Notes: generated from the sequence alone by a model not told the origin. A DNA stretch of 64,000 nucleotides from Prolixibacter sp. SD074 (GCF_009617895.1 NZ_BLAW01000001.1:1789001-1853000), one strand, 5' to 3'. Positions 35,071 to 44,051 are shown, numbered from the stretch's first letter. Numbers and translations are program-made.

Positions 35071-35992
35071 CACAAAGTCCTGAGAAAATGAGTTACCAGG
35101 CAATTATCCGTGACAGCAAAGGCAACCTTATACGCAATCAACAGGTTGGTATGCGGATTAGCATCATTCAGGGTACGATAGACGGTAAAATCGTTTATTC
35201 CGAATTGCAAACTCCCACCACCAATACGAACGGATTAGCGCCCCTGGTTATAGGAACAGGCGTTACCAATAACGACTTATCATCGATTGACTGGGCCAAT
35301 GGGCCCTATTTTATTAAAACGGAAACCGACCCAAATTACAGCGCATCAGTCGCTGCCAACATCACAGCTGCCGATACAACCCGCTGGCACAATAAGGTGG
35401 AAAGTAGTAGCTTGGCGACAGTTGCTACCACTGGTAAGTATTCCGACCTGACCGGTACCCCGACATTGGCTGCCGTGGCAACAAGTAACGATTACAACGA
35501 CTTAAGCAACAAGCCGGCTTTGGCGACAGTTGCCTCCAGCGGAAGCTACAACGACCTGAATAATAAATCCACTACAGACGGCTCCGAAACAAAGATTAAT
35601 GCCGACAGTAATGTAACAGTTACCGGGAGCGGTACCAGCGCCAGTCCCTACGTGATTAGCTCTTCGGGAGGTTCATCGGGACCGACCATCAAAGAGGTTA
35701 CTGCCACAACCACATTAACCTCGTCGGATGAACTAGTATTCTGTGCCGGAGCGTTTAGTGGGGGCCCAACCTATACCGTATATCTTCCGTCCAGTCCTAA
35801 GGATGGCCAACATCTTGAGATAAGTACAAAAAATGGAATGTTACAGTAGCCGACTCAAACCGCAGTATTTTCGTTAGTGGCACGGAACAAACCGCCAGTA
35901 CTACCTTGCTAAATTTTGGCAGTTTGAATGTGAATATGATGATTTTCAGATACAGTGCCACCTTAAATGCGTGGTTTATGAACTATCATTAA
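35070..35992 (+). pseudogene. exported repeat-type protein, truncated and frameshifted
   Basis: The open frame from ATG 35088 begins in the middle of a familiar Bacteroidetes N-terminus: the preceding codons read AQSPEK, then MSYQAIIRDSKGNLIRNQQV. In intact relatives a signal peptide precedes AQSPEKMSYQ; here it is missing and foreign sequence abuts at about 35065. Repeats such as ATVATTGKYSDLTGTPTLA and ATVASSGSYNDLNNK follow. The frame stops at 35849 after EISTKNGMLQ. One more A in the A6 run near 35831 would restore KWNVTVADSNRSIFVSG, which continues to a stop at 35992. The gene is thus broken at both ends. Confidence 0.8.
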
Positions 35993-36058
35993 CAGGAAAA
36001 AGACAGGATATCTTTCGAGTAATTGAATGACACTTACTTTTTTTCCCCGGTACGACCG

Positions 36059-36412
36059 TTATTTTGAAGGCACCATTTTTCCTGGGCCAGACGGACGGGG
36101 TGCCTTGATGACCAGAACACGAGCGACCTGTTCGGATTCATTCAGTAGTGAATGGACAATATGTGCCGGACTTTCAATTAACGTATCCTCCTCAAAATGC
36201 TTTGTTTCTTCACCTATCAGCACCGTCGGTCTTCCTTCCAGTACATAAAAGGTAACATCGACCGGGGTAGTATGAGGTTTTAGTCCCTCTCCCGGTTGAA
36301 GTGTCATGTGCATGATCTGTGCAGTTGGATCATCATACATTTTGTGAACTTCCACGCCATGTGGGTTTTCCTTTTTAGGAGTTGAATGAATAGTTCTTGC
36401 AATCATTGTCAT
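36059..36412 (-). CDS. cupin-domain protein
   Basis: This small single-domain cupin has about 117 residues from MTMIARTIHSTP (ATG at 36412). The barrel shows QPGEGLKPHTTPVDVTFYVLEG (motif 1, with only one of the usual two histidines) and the second motif around SPAHIVHSLLNES. The reduced set of metal ligands makes an enzymatic role uncertain; it could bind a small ligand. Its start codon lies right next to the stop codon of the PepSY gene, so the two are translationally linked. It is the last gene of the NO module that begins with norB. Confidence 0.82.
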   Translation of the reverse strand: MTMIARTIHSTPKKENPHGVEVHKMYDDPTAQIMHMTLQPGEGLKPHTTPVDVTFYVLEGRPTVLIGEETKHFEEDTLIESPAHIVHSLLNESEQVARVLVIKAPRPSGPGKMVPSK

Positions 36413-36413
36413 G

Positions 36414-37943
36414 TTATTTTTTGTGTTTGAATTTTTTACGGTAAACCATGTAACCACTTATCACTATCATCGCAGATGTTAAACTGATAAGGGGTACCAG
36501 CAGGATATAAAAGTCTCCCAGCAAAAATTGGAAGAAGCGTCCGGTATGGATTTCGAGGCACAGACTCCACAGCGACATACGGGATTCCCTGATAATTTGA
36601 CTCGGCATATCAGGAAACGGTGCTGCATGGTGCAGGGGAATCATGCCTCGGTCATAATCAACCAGATACTGGTCTCCATTGGGTTTGGTAATCATACCTG
36701 TCACTTTGTAGTTCCCGATGGGACGCCCCGACGGATTTACCTTGTAGAGCTTCCCATTGGTATAATCATAAATGTCGTGATGACCTGGTTGCCAACGAAA
36801 TAACCCAGTGAAAGATCCGACCAGAAAAGCACTGTCACCGTTACATTCCAGTGCGTTAATCCCCATGACGCTTACCGGTGGTTGTACATGGAAAGGCACT
36901 GGTGTAAGTGACCCGGGCTTCATATAAAACATTCCTTCAGAGGTCGATAACATCCAACGGTTTTCGCACACGTCGAAATGGAGATCCCGTAACTTATCAT
37001 ACCAGAGGTTGGACTGATCCATCTTCGAATACTTTAAGGGAGCGATTTTCGCTTTTGCCACTGCAATCAGAGCCGGGGGCCGGAGAAACATCCCGGTAAA
37101 GAAAAGGATGAAAAGAAAGATAAATAACCAGGCCCCGACTTTGTTATGCCATTTGAGCGACCATCGGCTCATGCTCACCTGATACTTTATTTTCTTCTTT
37201 CTCCTTTTCCTCCTCCTGAGCCATCCCGGGAAAAAGAAATAGATCAGGCCGGTAACTGAAAGAAAGACCGTCACCAATCCCAGAAAGTCGACAAAAAGCT
37301 GGCCCGGTAATCCAAAGATCTCCCCCGAATGAATCTGCCAAATGGTTAAAAACAAAGGAACAGTCTTTCGGTAATCGATAGGTCCATTCAGTTCAATCTT
37401 TTTAAACCGGGTATGAATGCCAGCCGATTTTCCCTTAAAGAGCCAGGAACGGTTGATTGCATAAATGGTATCGTTGATACTTTGAACAGCAACAAACCGG
37501 TTGATCTGTACATCGAGTGGAAATTTCACCCATTGCTTTTCGGCCGTATTAAAAGCGTATAACCCAAACTGGGTGGCAGCATAAAGATGGCCGTCAGCCG
37601 TCCGGTGGAGATCAAATATCTTCCGGTTGTCAGCACCATAGGGAAAACCGGCATTGAGCGACCGATAGTTTTCGAATGTGGAATCGGTCACCCAGATGCC
37701 GATATTTCCGTATACCATGATGCTATCCGGGTGGATAATTAAATTCCCCTTCAAAGCACTGTTGTTCCAATGATGATATTGAAAGTTGTCCGGCAAATTA
37801 CTTCGATCTACATCCAGACCGGAAAAAAACTGCCGATGATTCATAAATATGCCGGTAATACCATAGTACAGTAACAAAAACGACACGATTACTCCCGGCC
37901 ACCGGTGTAGTTTCTTCCAACGCGATCTGACTGCTCCCATCAC
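36414..37943 (-). CDS. PepSY-associated transmembrane protein
   Basis: The 509-residue protein has four or more membrane helices: KLHRWPGVIVSFLLLYYGITGIFMNH at the N-terminus, LVTVFLSVTGLIYFFFP at about 245, LFIFLFILFFTGMFLRPP at about 290, and a last one near 485. Large periplasmic regions lie between them; the first (about 50-200) contains repeated short beta segments resembling propeller blades. The pattern HRWPG...GxxMNH and KWHNKxGAW matches PepSY_TM proteins, which often relate to iron/heme or redox proteins. Its position between the hemerythrin and cupin genes in a NO operon suggests a redox or heme-linked role (inference). Confidence 0.82.
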   Translation of the reverse strand: MMGAVRSRWKKLHRWPGVIVSFLLLYYGITGIFMNHRQFFSGLDVDRSNLPDNFQYHHWNNSALKGNLIIHPDSIMVYGNIGIWVTDSTFENYRSLNAGFPYGADNRKIFDLHRTADGHLYAATQFGLYAFNTAEKQWVKFPLDVQINRFVAVQSINDTIYAINRSWLFKGKSAGIHTRFKKIELNGPIDYRKTVPLFLTIWQIHSGEIFGLPGQLFVDFLGLVTVFLSVTGLIYFFFPGWLRRRKRRKKKIKYQVSMSRWSLKWHNKVGAWLFIFLFILFFTGMFLRPPALIAVAKAKIAPLKYSKMDQSNLWYDKLRDLHFDVCENRWMLSTSEGMFYMKPGSLTPVPFHVQPPVSVMGINALECNGDSAFLVGSFTGLFRWQPGHHDIYDYTNGKLYKVNPSGRPIGNYKVTGMITKPNGDQYLVDYDRGMIPLHHAAPFPDMPSQIIRESRMSLWSLCLEIHTGRFFQFLLGDFYILLVPLISLTSAMIVISGYMVYRKKFKHKK

Positions 37944-37970
37944 TCCAAATCCTTCTTACCAGCCGGTCAT

Positions 37971-38489
37971 TTAGTTCGCGAACAACGTTTCATACCCTTT
38001 CACCGTCTCAACGGTCAACGTTTTGGAATCGGCTTCCCGGTAACGCTGCAGTACCGTCTCTTTTTGGCTATCATCCAGTGCCTCCTCTGCCATGGGATAA
38101 AGAATATGGTCTTCCTTGTAGATGTGTCCCTGCAATAACCGGCAATAATTATGCGCATTGGCTATCACGGCGGGTACATCCTTCTCTTGAAGGGCCTTCT
38201 CCATATTCCGCACAAAACTGCGGCTTTCCTCATGTTCATGCAGCATCACCGGGATCGGATTGCAATGCAGGCAATCCTGGTTCTCCAGCATCGCTTCAAA
38301 GAGAATCTTTTCCTCCTTGGCATGATGGTATCTATCGGCATAATTCCGGATAAAATCGATAGTGTGTTCAATAAACTCCGGATTCAGAGTCCCTCCGCAT
38401 TCCAGCCGCTGGCACTCCTCCAGCACCTCGTCTATCACCCGTAAAATGTTTCGATGTTCCGCTGTTAATTGTTCTGTTACGTTTTTCAT
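37971..38489 (-). CDS. hemerythrin-domain protein
   Basis: The 172-residue protein starts at MKNVTEQLTAEHRNIL (ATG at 38489; an upstream in-frame ATG at 38573 adds an unlikely stretch). It is a four-helix hemerythrin HHE domain. Candidate di-iron ligands are His in TAEHRNIL, His-His in RYHHAKEEKILFEAM, HEHEESRSFV, and HIYKEDHILYPMAE. Such proteins bind oxygen or NO, or repair iron centres (Ric/YtfE-like). Here it follows the DUF438-hemerythrin gene by 49 bases and belongs to the norB operon, so handling of NO or repair of nitrosylated iron is likely. Confidence 0.88.
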   Translation of the reverse strand: MKNVTEQLTAEHRNILRVIDEVLEECQRLECGGTLNPEFIEHTIDFIRNYADRYHHAKEEKILFEAMLENQDCLHCNPIPVMLHEHEESRSFVRNMEKALQEKDVPAVIANAHNYCRLLQGHIYKEDHILYPMAEEALDDSQKETVLQRYREADSKTLTVETVKGYETLFAN

Positions 38490-38538
38490 CTCTTTATGAT
38501 TTAAGTGGTTTTTAGAGCTTCCCCCAACAAGGCTGACC

Positions 38539-39729
38539 TCAGTCCCAATCCAGCAAGCGTCTGTCTCCCTCAATTTTTTGAATTCCGGATATCTCCTGCG
38601 TTACCTCCAGTGTACCTTTGAAAGTTTCTTTCTCATCCCGCACTGCATAGTACCGGATGAGTACGTATTTTTCACCCATATGAATCCAGAAAGAGGCTTC
38701 ATCTTTTTCTCCGTTTCGGAAAGAATCCACAATACGGTTCACCACATCGACGCTTTCAGCAGGATGACAGTTTTGTACCTTACGACCTATAATTCCGGTC
38801 GCCCGCGGGAAGATCCGGTGTTTTGGAGAAGAGAAGTAAGCAACGGTATCGGCTTCATCTACAAAAGTGATATCCACCGGAAGGTGATTCAGCATCAACT
38901 CAGTCTGCTCTACCGTCAGTCTCCCGGTTTTAAACTGAATAGGCTGATCATTTTTCTTGCTTTGCTTCTTTGCCTGTGAGGGTACTTCCATTTCAACGAA
39001 AGACAATCCAATCCCGGCGGTCTGAGCCAGCATATCATTCAAATCTTCTGTATCAGTCTTCTCCAGTAAAAGAGGATACAGAATTTTCTCTTCCCGGAAT
39101 ATGATGGTACCGATGTTGAAGTAAAGTAAACTGCTGATCTTGTTGAAACGGATGACGTCAAAAGGTTCCTCTCCCAATAATCCGAGGACCTCCCTGACGT
39201 TTCTGCGGATATCATCATGAAAACTCCACATTAGTTTCAGGCAGGCATGGTGGCTCCATTTCTGCTCGATGTAGGGAAACAGGACATTTTCCTTGACAAC
39301 GTAATGCGTCATGAACCGCTGAAGTTCTTCGAACCGGATTCGCAAAGCCGAAATAGTCTTTGTCGAAACGTCACTGTTGACCAATTTGATCAATGGTTTC
39401 GTTTCTTGCAACAAGCGGCTTACACCCTGGTTATTTCGCACCAGGTAGTCAACAAACGAATTAGGCTGCGGAGTGACGGCAGGGTATTCGCAAAGCATTT
39501 TGTACAAAATATTGAACAACTTGTTAGAAGCCATTTTCAAGTTATCCATATCAGGTTGCTGCTGAAATACCCTGTCGAATACCACTAGAATATCGGCAGG
39601 TGTAAATTGGGTAGTCAGTATTTCATACTTTTCTACGAGGTCCCTGCCTTTCTCCCTGTCGAGTAACCCGAGCAGGTAAGCTGTTAAAGCACTAATTCGC
39701 TTTTCCGATTTCTTTGTAAACTCTGACAT
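38539..39729 (-). CDS. DUF438-hemerythrin-PAS protein
   Basis: The 396-residue protein has three parts. Residues 10-85 form the DUF438 helical domain (KRISALTAYLLGLLDREKG). Residues about 95-240 form a hemerythrin-like bundle (ELQRFMTHYVVKENVLFPYIEQ, MWSFHDDIRRNV, IIFREEKILYPLLLE). Residues about 275-390 form a PAS domain (LNHLPVDITFVDEADTVAYFS, RIFPRATGIIGRKVQNCHP, VDRIVDSFRNGEKDEASFWI-like). The conserved CHP in this PAS type may bind heme or an Fe centre. The architecture is common in anaerobes and is thought to be NO- or oxygen-responsive. It is directly downstream of norB (63 bases, with a hairpin between). Confidence 0.88.
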   Translation of the reverse strand: MSEFTKKSEKRISALTAYLLGLLDREKGRDLVEKYEILTTQFTPADILVVFDRVFQQQPDMDNLKMASNKLFNILYKMLCEYPAVTPQPNSFVDYLVRNNQGVSRLLQETKPLIKLVNSDVSTKTISALRIRFEELQRFMTHYVVKENVLFPYIEQKWSHHACLKLMWSFHDDIRRNVREVLGLLGEEPFDVIRFNKISSLLYFNIGTIIFREEKILYPLLLEKTDTEDLNDMLAQTAGIGLSFVEMEVPSQAKKQSKKNDQPIQFKTGRLTVEQTELMLNHLPVDITFVDEADTVAYFSSPKHRIFPRATGIIGRKVQNCHPAESVDVVNRIVDSFRNGEKDEASFWIHMGEKYVLIRYYAVRDEKETFKGTLEVTQEISGIQKIEGDRRLLDWD

Positions 39730-39744
39730 GCATTTTGATTTTTG

Positions 39745-39778
39745 AAAACAGCCCCCGCCTAAGGCAGGGGGTTGTTTC
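39745..39778 (-). terminator. hairpin between norB and DUF438 gene
   Basis: CCCCCGCC-TAA-GGCAGGGGG with flanking AAACA/TTGTTT forms a strong stem 15 bases after the norB stop. The T-rich tail is short, so it may act as a partial terminator or an mRNA 3'-end protector that sets norB expression above that of the downstream genes. Confidence 0.6.
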
Positions 39779-39792
39779 TAAATACTACCTGT

Positions 39793-42018
39793 TCAATCTG
39801 CCAATTTCTTAGCGAAGTAGGTTTTATGTACCAGATCATAAAAGATGATCAGGCCTCCTAATATCATTAAACCATCGGGTAAAGTACGGAACCACATCCA
39901 GTCCTTCAGCGGTTCGACAGCGCTGTGCAGACGGGTATAAAAATATCCCAGGTCATGCGCGATACGGGTCTGCTCCATACCGATAATATAGGTTGGTAGT
40001 GCAAAGAGCAGCGCTCCAATGGTCAAAATCCAAAAGCCGTACCGGCTCGTTTTTTCATTCCATTCCAACCCGTTGGCCAGTGAATTGGCCCTTGATGTCA
40101 TATACAGGAAGGCAATGGAAATGTATCCGAATGCCCCCAACAGGGCCACATGGGCGTGAGGCATGATAAGATAGGTTCCATGTGAATAGTAACTAATCGT
40201 GGGCGTATTGATAACCATCCCCAGGAATCCGGCACCAATCCAGTTCAGAATGGCCGAACCAGCGATCCACATGAACGGGATTGAAAAATCATTCTTCTCT
40301 CCACTCAACCGCTTTTCCCGGTAGTTCTTCATCGCTTCTACAATCATCAATGCCAGGGGTAGTGGCTCCAGCGCTGAGAAGATACCACCAATGGCGATCC
40401 AGTACTCGTCAAGGCCCTGCCAAAAATAGTGGTGACCTACTCCCAGCGTGCCGCTTAGACTGATGAGGAACAATTCGAAGAACATCACTTTCACAGCTGT
40501 CTTTTGCGCAATCAAGCCCAACGAAACCGTGAAAAAGGCAATAACTCCCGCAGCAAAAAGTTCGAAGGTTAACTCCACCCACAGGTGAATCACCCACCAA
40601 CGGTAATAATCGTCAACCGTATAGTTGGGGATGATTTTATGTACCGGCATCATTCCGGCTATGTACAGGGTGGCAATGGCAAATGAAGCCCAGATAATGG
40701 TGCTGACAATCGGGTTATTGGTAGCTGCTTTCCGGATCAACGAGACAATCAGCAAAAACCAGAAAACCAAACCAACCACCAATCCAATATCCCAAACACG
40801 GGCCAGGTTAATCAGTTCCCGCCCTTCGTTGCCGAGCCAGAACCAGCTATCCCGCATCTGCCCGGTTGCTCCCATGTACAAACCAATCACACTCCCCACT
40901 GTGACAATCAGCAAAGCTGCCCAAAGCACATCAACCAGCCAGGGATATTTATGATCCTTGTTCGCCACCCAGGGTGCAATCAGTAAACCCCCGACTAACC
41001 ATCCTACCGCCACCCACAGGATTGCTAATTGGGTATGTATCGAGCGTAAAACATTAAAAGGCAATATGCTTTGCGGAATGAGAAAATCTTTTGTTGGCTC
41101 GGTATACAGGTGAGCCAGGTAACCGCCGATAACCATCTGAATGACAAACAGACCAGCCACAATTGGTATGTATTTCAATAATTTTCGTTGTGACTTAAAG
41201 AGGTGCTTAATCTTAATCGCCGACTGAAGATCTTCCGGGTGATCTTTTTTGAAGAGATATTCATAGGACAAGAAAATCACAACAATGGTCAGCGACCAAA
41301 GAATCAGAAATTCCCATAAAGACACTTTGTGTGAATTAAAATCTGTATCCTGATCCAGCAAAGGTTCCGGTGGCCAGTTATTCGACCAGGTTCGTTCCGT
41401 ACCCGGGCGAAGAGAGCTGGCGACCAGCTGCGTCCAGTCAACGAAATCGGCGATCTTTTCCGCTTCATCCTCCCTGATAACACCACCGGTAAATGCCCGG
41501 CTGGAGTCTCCTTTCACCAGCAGCGTTGTCAGATACTTCACATTGGCTTTAAAGGCCATGGCAGATGCATCGGTGTAGGTCGTGATGTCTTTGTGTAAAT
41601 GGGTTTGTCCCTTTACATCCTGCTTCACCCGCTCTTTAACAGCTCCTTTTTCAATCGCAGTTAGTTCCTTACTCGATTTTCCATACAGCTCATGCGCATA
41701 ATAATTGTAGAGAAATTCGGTGCGGAAATGTAAAAAATCGGTCGAGAAATCGGGCCCCATATAAGCTCCCATCCCCAGTAAGGTTCCCCAATCGGTGAGG
41801 TCAAACTCCTGAAAGTAACCTTTTCCGGCTACCACATCATCATACGTGTAAAGTACTTCTCCGTTTTCTGACTTCACTTGTTGTGGAATCGGAGGAATCT
41901 CCTTTTGCAGGTTGGCCGTAAAGTAAATCAACATCGTTACCATAACCAGGGCAATGATCCAGAAAGCAGTGTACAGCCCTTTCCGACTCATGAATTTGTC
42001 CAGTAGTGTTTCTTTCAT
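39793..42018 (-). CDS. norB: quinol-dependent nitric oxide reductase (qNOR)
   Basis: The 741-residue heme-copper-oxidase relative reduces two NO to N2O at the inner membrane. It is the single-subunit quinol-oxidising form (norZ/qNOR). An N-terminal helix and a large periplasmic domain (about 40-225, with LTDWGTLLGMGAYMGPDFS) are fused to the 12-helix catalytic core. Active-site marks are HLWVELTFEL at about residue 478 (FeB histidine and the two glutamates), GVGHHYFWQG at about 528 (the His pair), and HAHVALLGAFGY at about 620 (heme ligands). It begins the NO operon. A palindrome lies 25 bases before its start codon, and the Rrf2 regulator gene is immediately upstream on the same strand. Confidence 0.95.
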   Translation of the reverse strand: MKETLLDKFMSRKGLYTAFWIIALVMVTMLIYFTANLQKEIPPIPQQVKSENGEVLYTYDDVVAGKGYFQEFDLTDWGTLLGMGAYMGPDFSTDFLHFRTEFLYNYYAHELYGKSSKELTAIEKGAVKERVKQDVKGQTHLHKDITTYTDASAMAFKANVKYLTTLLVKGDSSRAFTGGVIREDEAEKIADFVDWTQLVASSLRPGTERTWSNNWPPEPLLDQDTDFNSHKVSLWEFLILWSLTIVVIFLSYEYLFKKDHPEDLQSAIKIKHLFKSQRKLLKYIPIVAGLFVIQMVIGGYLAHLYTEPTKDFLIPQSILPFNVLRSIHTQLAILWVAVGWLVGGLLIAPWVANKDHKYPWLVDVLWAALLIVTVGSVIGLYMGATGQMRDSWFWLGNEGRELINLARVWDIGLVVGLVFWFLLIVSLIRKAATNNPIVSTIIWASFAIATLYIAGMMPVHKIIPNYTVDDYYRWWVIHLWVELTFELFAAGVIAFFTVSLGLIAQKTAVKVMFFELFLISLSGTLGVGHHYFWQGLDEYWIAIGGIFSALEPLPLALMIVEAMKNYREKRLSGEKNDFSIPFMWIAGSAILNWIGAGFLGMVINTPTISYYSHGTYLIMPHAHVALLGAFGYISIAFLYMTSRANSLANGLEWNEKTSRYGFWILTIGALLFALPTYIIGMEQTRIAHDLGYFYTRLHSAVEPLKDWMWFRTLPDGLMILGGLIIFYDLVHKTYFAKKLAD

Positions 42019-42042
42019 TATGAGAAAATTAAGTTAGATTTT

Positions 42043-42064
42043 AATACTACTTCCATATAGTATT
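42043..42064. promoter_or_regulatory. palindromic operator candidate, norB
   Basis: AATACTACTT-CC-ATATAGTATT is a 22-base imperfect inverted repeat that lies 25 bases upstream of norB. It differs from the perfect palindrome before the regulator gene at two arm positions. It is probably the binding site of the Rrf2 protein encoded next door. Confidence 0.7.
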
Positions 42065-42079
42065 TTAAATTAAAAAAAA

Positions 42080-42496
42080 TCAAAACTTCATGATGTGCTT
42101 ATCTTTCACGATATCCGCCAGGGTGGTTGTCTTTAGAAATTGAACTGTATCCGTTTTAATATCGTTCCACCTATCATGTAAAGCACAGGGGTTTTCGTTG
42201 GAACACTCTTCAAACCCCAACACACATCCGGTGTACTTACTGATATCTTCGACAGCGCTAATTATTTCAAACAGATACAAATCTTTATATGGTTTATCGA
42301 TTTCATAACCCCCTTCTCGCCCCTGAATCGACTTCACCAGTCCCCGCTTGACCAGCTTTGTCATCAATCCCCGCAGATACTTGTCTGAGATGTGTAGTTG
42401 TTCAACCAAGTGTTTGGCCGAAATCAACCGTTCATCCTGTAAAGCCATGTAACTAAGAATGCGGATGGAATAACGTGATGTGCTGGTTAAATTCAT
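42080..42496 (-). CDS. Rrf2-family regulator, NsrR-like
   Basis: The 138-residue protein starts MNLTSTSRYSIRILSYMAL and has the Rrf2 winged helix (ISAKHLVEQLHISDKYLRGLM, then KSIQGREGGYEI). Three cysteines at about residues 91-104, spaced C-x6-C-x5-C within TGCVLGFEEC and SNENPCALH, are placed like the [Fe-S] ligands of NsrR/IscR. NO damage to the cluster would release DNA. It lies directly upstream of norB (62 bases), and both genes carry the same palindrome in their promoter regions. This points to autoregulated NO-responsive repression of the whole module (inference). Confidence 0.88.
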   Translation of the reverse strand: MNLTSTSRYSIRILSYMALQDERLISAKHLVEQLHISDKYLRGLMTKLVKRGLVKSIQGREGGYEIDKPYKDLYLFEIISAVEDISKYTGCVLGFEECSNENPCALHDRWNDIKTDTVQFLKTTTLADIVKDKHIMKF

Positions 42497-42551
42497 ACAA
42501 ATAAAAATTCATCATTTTCACGATGGGACAAATATAAATATTCTACTGACA

Positions 42552-42573
42552 AATACTACATGTATGTAGTATT
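42552..42573. promoter_or_regulatory. perfect palindromic operator, Rrf2 gene
   Basis: AATACTACAT-GT-ATGTAGTATT is a perfect ten-base inverted repeat with a two-base centre. It lies 56 bases upstream of the Rrf2 start codon. It covers the expected -33 zone of a minus-strand promoter whose -7 box TATATTTG is at 42536-42529. Confidence 0.8.
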
Positions 42574-43050
42574 TTAATTAATTGGCATCTCAAACTTCAA
42601 AGTTTTGTTGTCAATATACATCGTATATCATACCCTATCAACAATATTCTACAGCTTAATTCTCCACCTGAAAACTTTAAAATATATATGATACCTCCTT
42701 GCTTCCTTGCATTCAGTCAAGTAAATGACAATACTTAATCTCTATAATAAAATGATCCTCAAAGCATTTTATTAAATAACCATCCATCAGAACTTACTCT
42801 AAAAAGAACGGATTTATATAAAGAGAACTTGTGGAACCCGATGATGTGTAAACTTATTAGCAAGATTCTCTGAGTTTTTTTTATTGGATCCCGTTAAACA
42901 CTTGAGTGTTCCTTCTGTACTGCAAAATTTTTGGTAGACTTATCTAATTTCTTATCAACTATTTGAATCAAAAGATACTCTGTTATGTAGTGTTTTATTT
43001 CTTGTCAACTACTAAATTTAATTAAATGGTTTATTTTTTTAGTCAAAGTA
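42574..43050. other. AT-rich intergenic region
   Basis: About 480 bases without a recognisable gene lie between the divergent Rrf2 and TetR genes. A half-site-like ATGTAGTGTTTT occurs near 42985, and ACTACTAAATTT occurs about 20 bases later. Otherwise I see only AT-rich sequence. Confidence 0.6.
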
Positions 43051-43081
43051 TTTGGTATGTAAAAAAAATAATCTACTTTTG
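43051..43081 (+). promoter_or_regulatory. promoter of TetR export operon
   Basis: TTTG (43051-43054), 19 bases, and TACTTTTG (43074-43081) match the consensus fully, 31 bases before the TetR start. An imperfect inverted repeat, GTCAAAGTA near 43042 and TACTTTTGAC near 43074, overlaps it and could be the TetR operator. Confidence 0.8.
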
Positions 43082-43112
43082 ACCATACAGTTAAATCAAA
43101 TAGTAAAGAATC

Positions 43113-43724
43113 ATGACAAGCGAATCAACAGAAAAAAAAATACTGGATGCTGCTCGGGACGTTTTCGTTAGAAAGGGAATGGATGGCGCCAGAATGCAGG
43201 AAATAGCAGATGAAGCAGGGATTAATAAGTCATTGCTTCATTATTACTTTCGTTCGAAACAAAAGTTGTTTGAGGCCATTTTTCAAGAAGCATTTGGGCT
43301 TTTAATTCCGGAGTTGATGAAGATATTCAAGGAAGAAGGCCCTTTGCTGGATAAGATTGATCGGATTGTCGACCGGTATATTACCGTGATTGGTGGCAAT
43401 CCTTTTTTGCCTCAGTTCTTAATTGGCGAAATCAATCGCGATCCGGACAAATTTGTGAAGATAATCAGAGAAAGTGGAATCGATCCAAGATGGCTACAGA
43501 AGACGATTGACAAAGAGGTGGAAGCCGGAAATATCAATCCGATTAAAGCTGCAGATCTGTTTCCCAATATGATTGGTATGGTCATCATGCCTTTTGCCGG
43601 GCGTCCACTGTTTCAGACGATTTTTTTCAATGGTGACAGCAAGCAATATGATGTATATCTGGAAGAAAGACGGAAAACACTCACCTCTTTTATTAAGCAG
43701 GCTTTAACCAAGAACCCAAAATAA
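43113..43724 (+). CDS. TetR/AcrR-family regulator
   Basis: The 203-residue protein has the TetR N-terminal helix-turn-helix: KKILDAARDVFVRKGMDGAR, then MQEIADEAGINKSLLHYYFR, then SKQKLFEAIFQEAF. The divergent C-terminal ligand domain has the HTH-dimer pattern of the CecR/YbiH kind. It is the first gene of a cluster TetR, DUF1660-like, TolC, HlyD, two ABC ATPases and two permeases, all on the plus strand. That parallels ybiH-ybhGFSR in enterobacteria, so it probably represses the exporter until a substrate binds. A consensus promoter and an inverted repeat precede it. Confidence 0.9.
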   Translation: MTSESTEKKILDAARDVFVRKGMDGARMQEIADEAGINKSLLHYYFRSKQKLFEAIFQEAFGLLIPELMKIFKEEGPLLDKIDRIVDRYITVIGGNPFLPQFLIGEINRDPDKFVKIIRESGIDPRWLQKTIDKEVEAGNINPIKAADLFPNMIGMVIMPFAGRPLFQTIFFNGDSKQYDVYLEERRKTLTSFIKQALTKNPK

Positions 43725-43805
43725 GTAGTTGTCATAATCTGTCGCCCTCATTACTCCGCTTAAGCGAGCATAAACGATACAGGAAAAAATCAAAAACATG
43801 TTTAA

Positions 43806-44051
43806 ATGAGAGACGCAAAACAAAATTCCAGTTCGAAAAAAGGGAATCATCTGGTTTGTACCTTGTTCGGCCACGATTTTGATCCTATCAAAGCTTGTTC
43901 CAGCGAAGATGAATATTGTCATCGGTGTGGGAAAACGTGCGATGAGCATGACCGCTGGTTTGAATGGCGGTGGTGGTTGAAGTGGAAATTGTTACTACTG
44001 AGGCGGTGGGTGTGGAAGATGAATAGTCCGAGAGACAAATATACTTTTTGA
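43806..44051 (+). CDS. small DUF1660-like zinc-ribbon protein
   Basis: The 81-residue product has VCTLFGHDFDPIK followed by CSSEDEYCHRCGK. This C-x-LFGH...C-x-RCG pattern is that of the small DUF1660 (prophage-type) proteins, probably a zinc ribbon. The C-terminal half is unusually rich in Trp and basic residues (RWFEWRWWLKWKLLLLRRW) and could lie on a membrane. It sits between the TetR and TolC genes on the same strand. Whether it has any part in export is unknown. The ATG at 43806 follows a short gap without a clear Shine-Dalgarno. Confidence 0.6.
   Translation: MRDAKQNSSSKKGNHLVCTLFGHDFDPIKACSSEDEYCHRCGKTCDEHDRWFEWRWWLKWKLLLLRRWVWKMNSPRDKYTF

Noticed and set aside
33720-36000. Integrative element inserted at tRNA-Pro
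   Set aside because: No integrase gene, no full tRNA-end duplication; only an eight-base match in a hairpin loop, so it is kept as a weak note.
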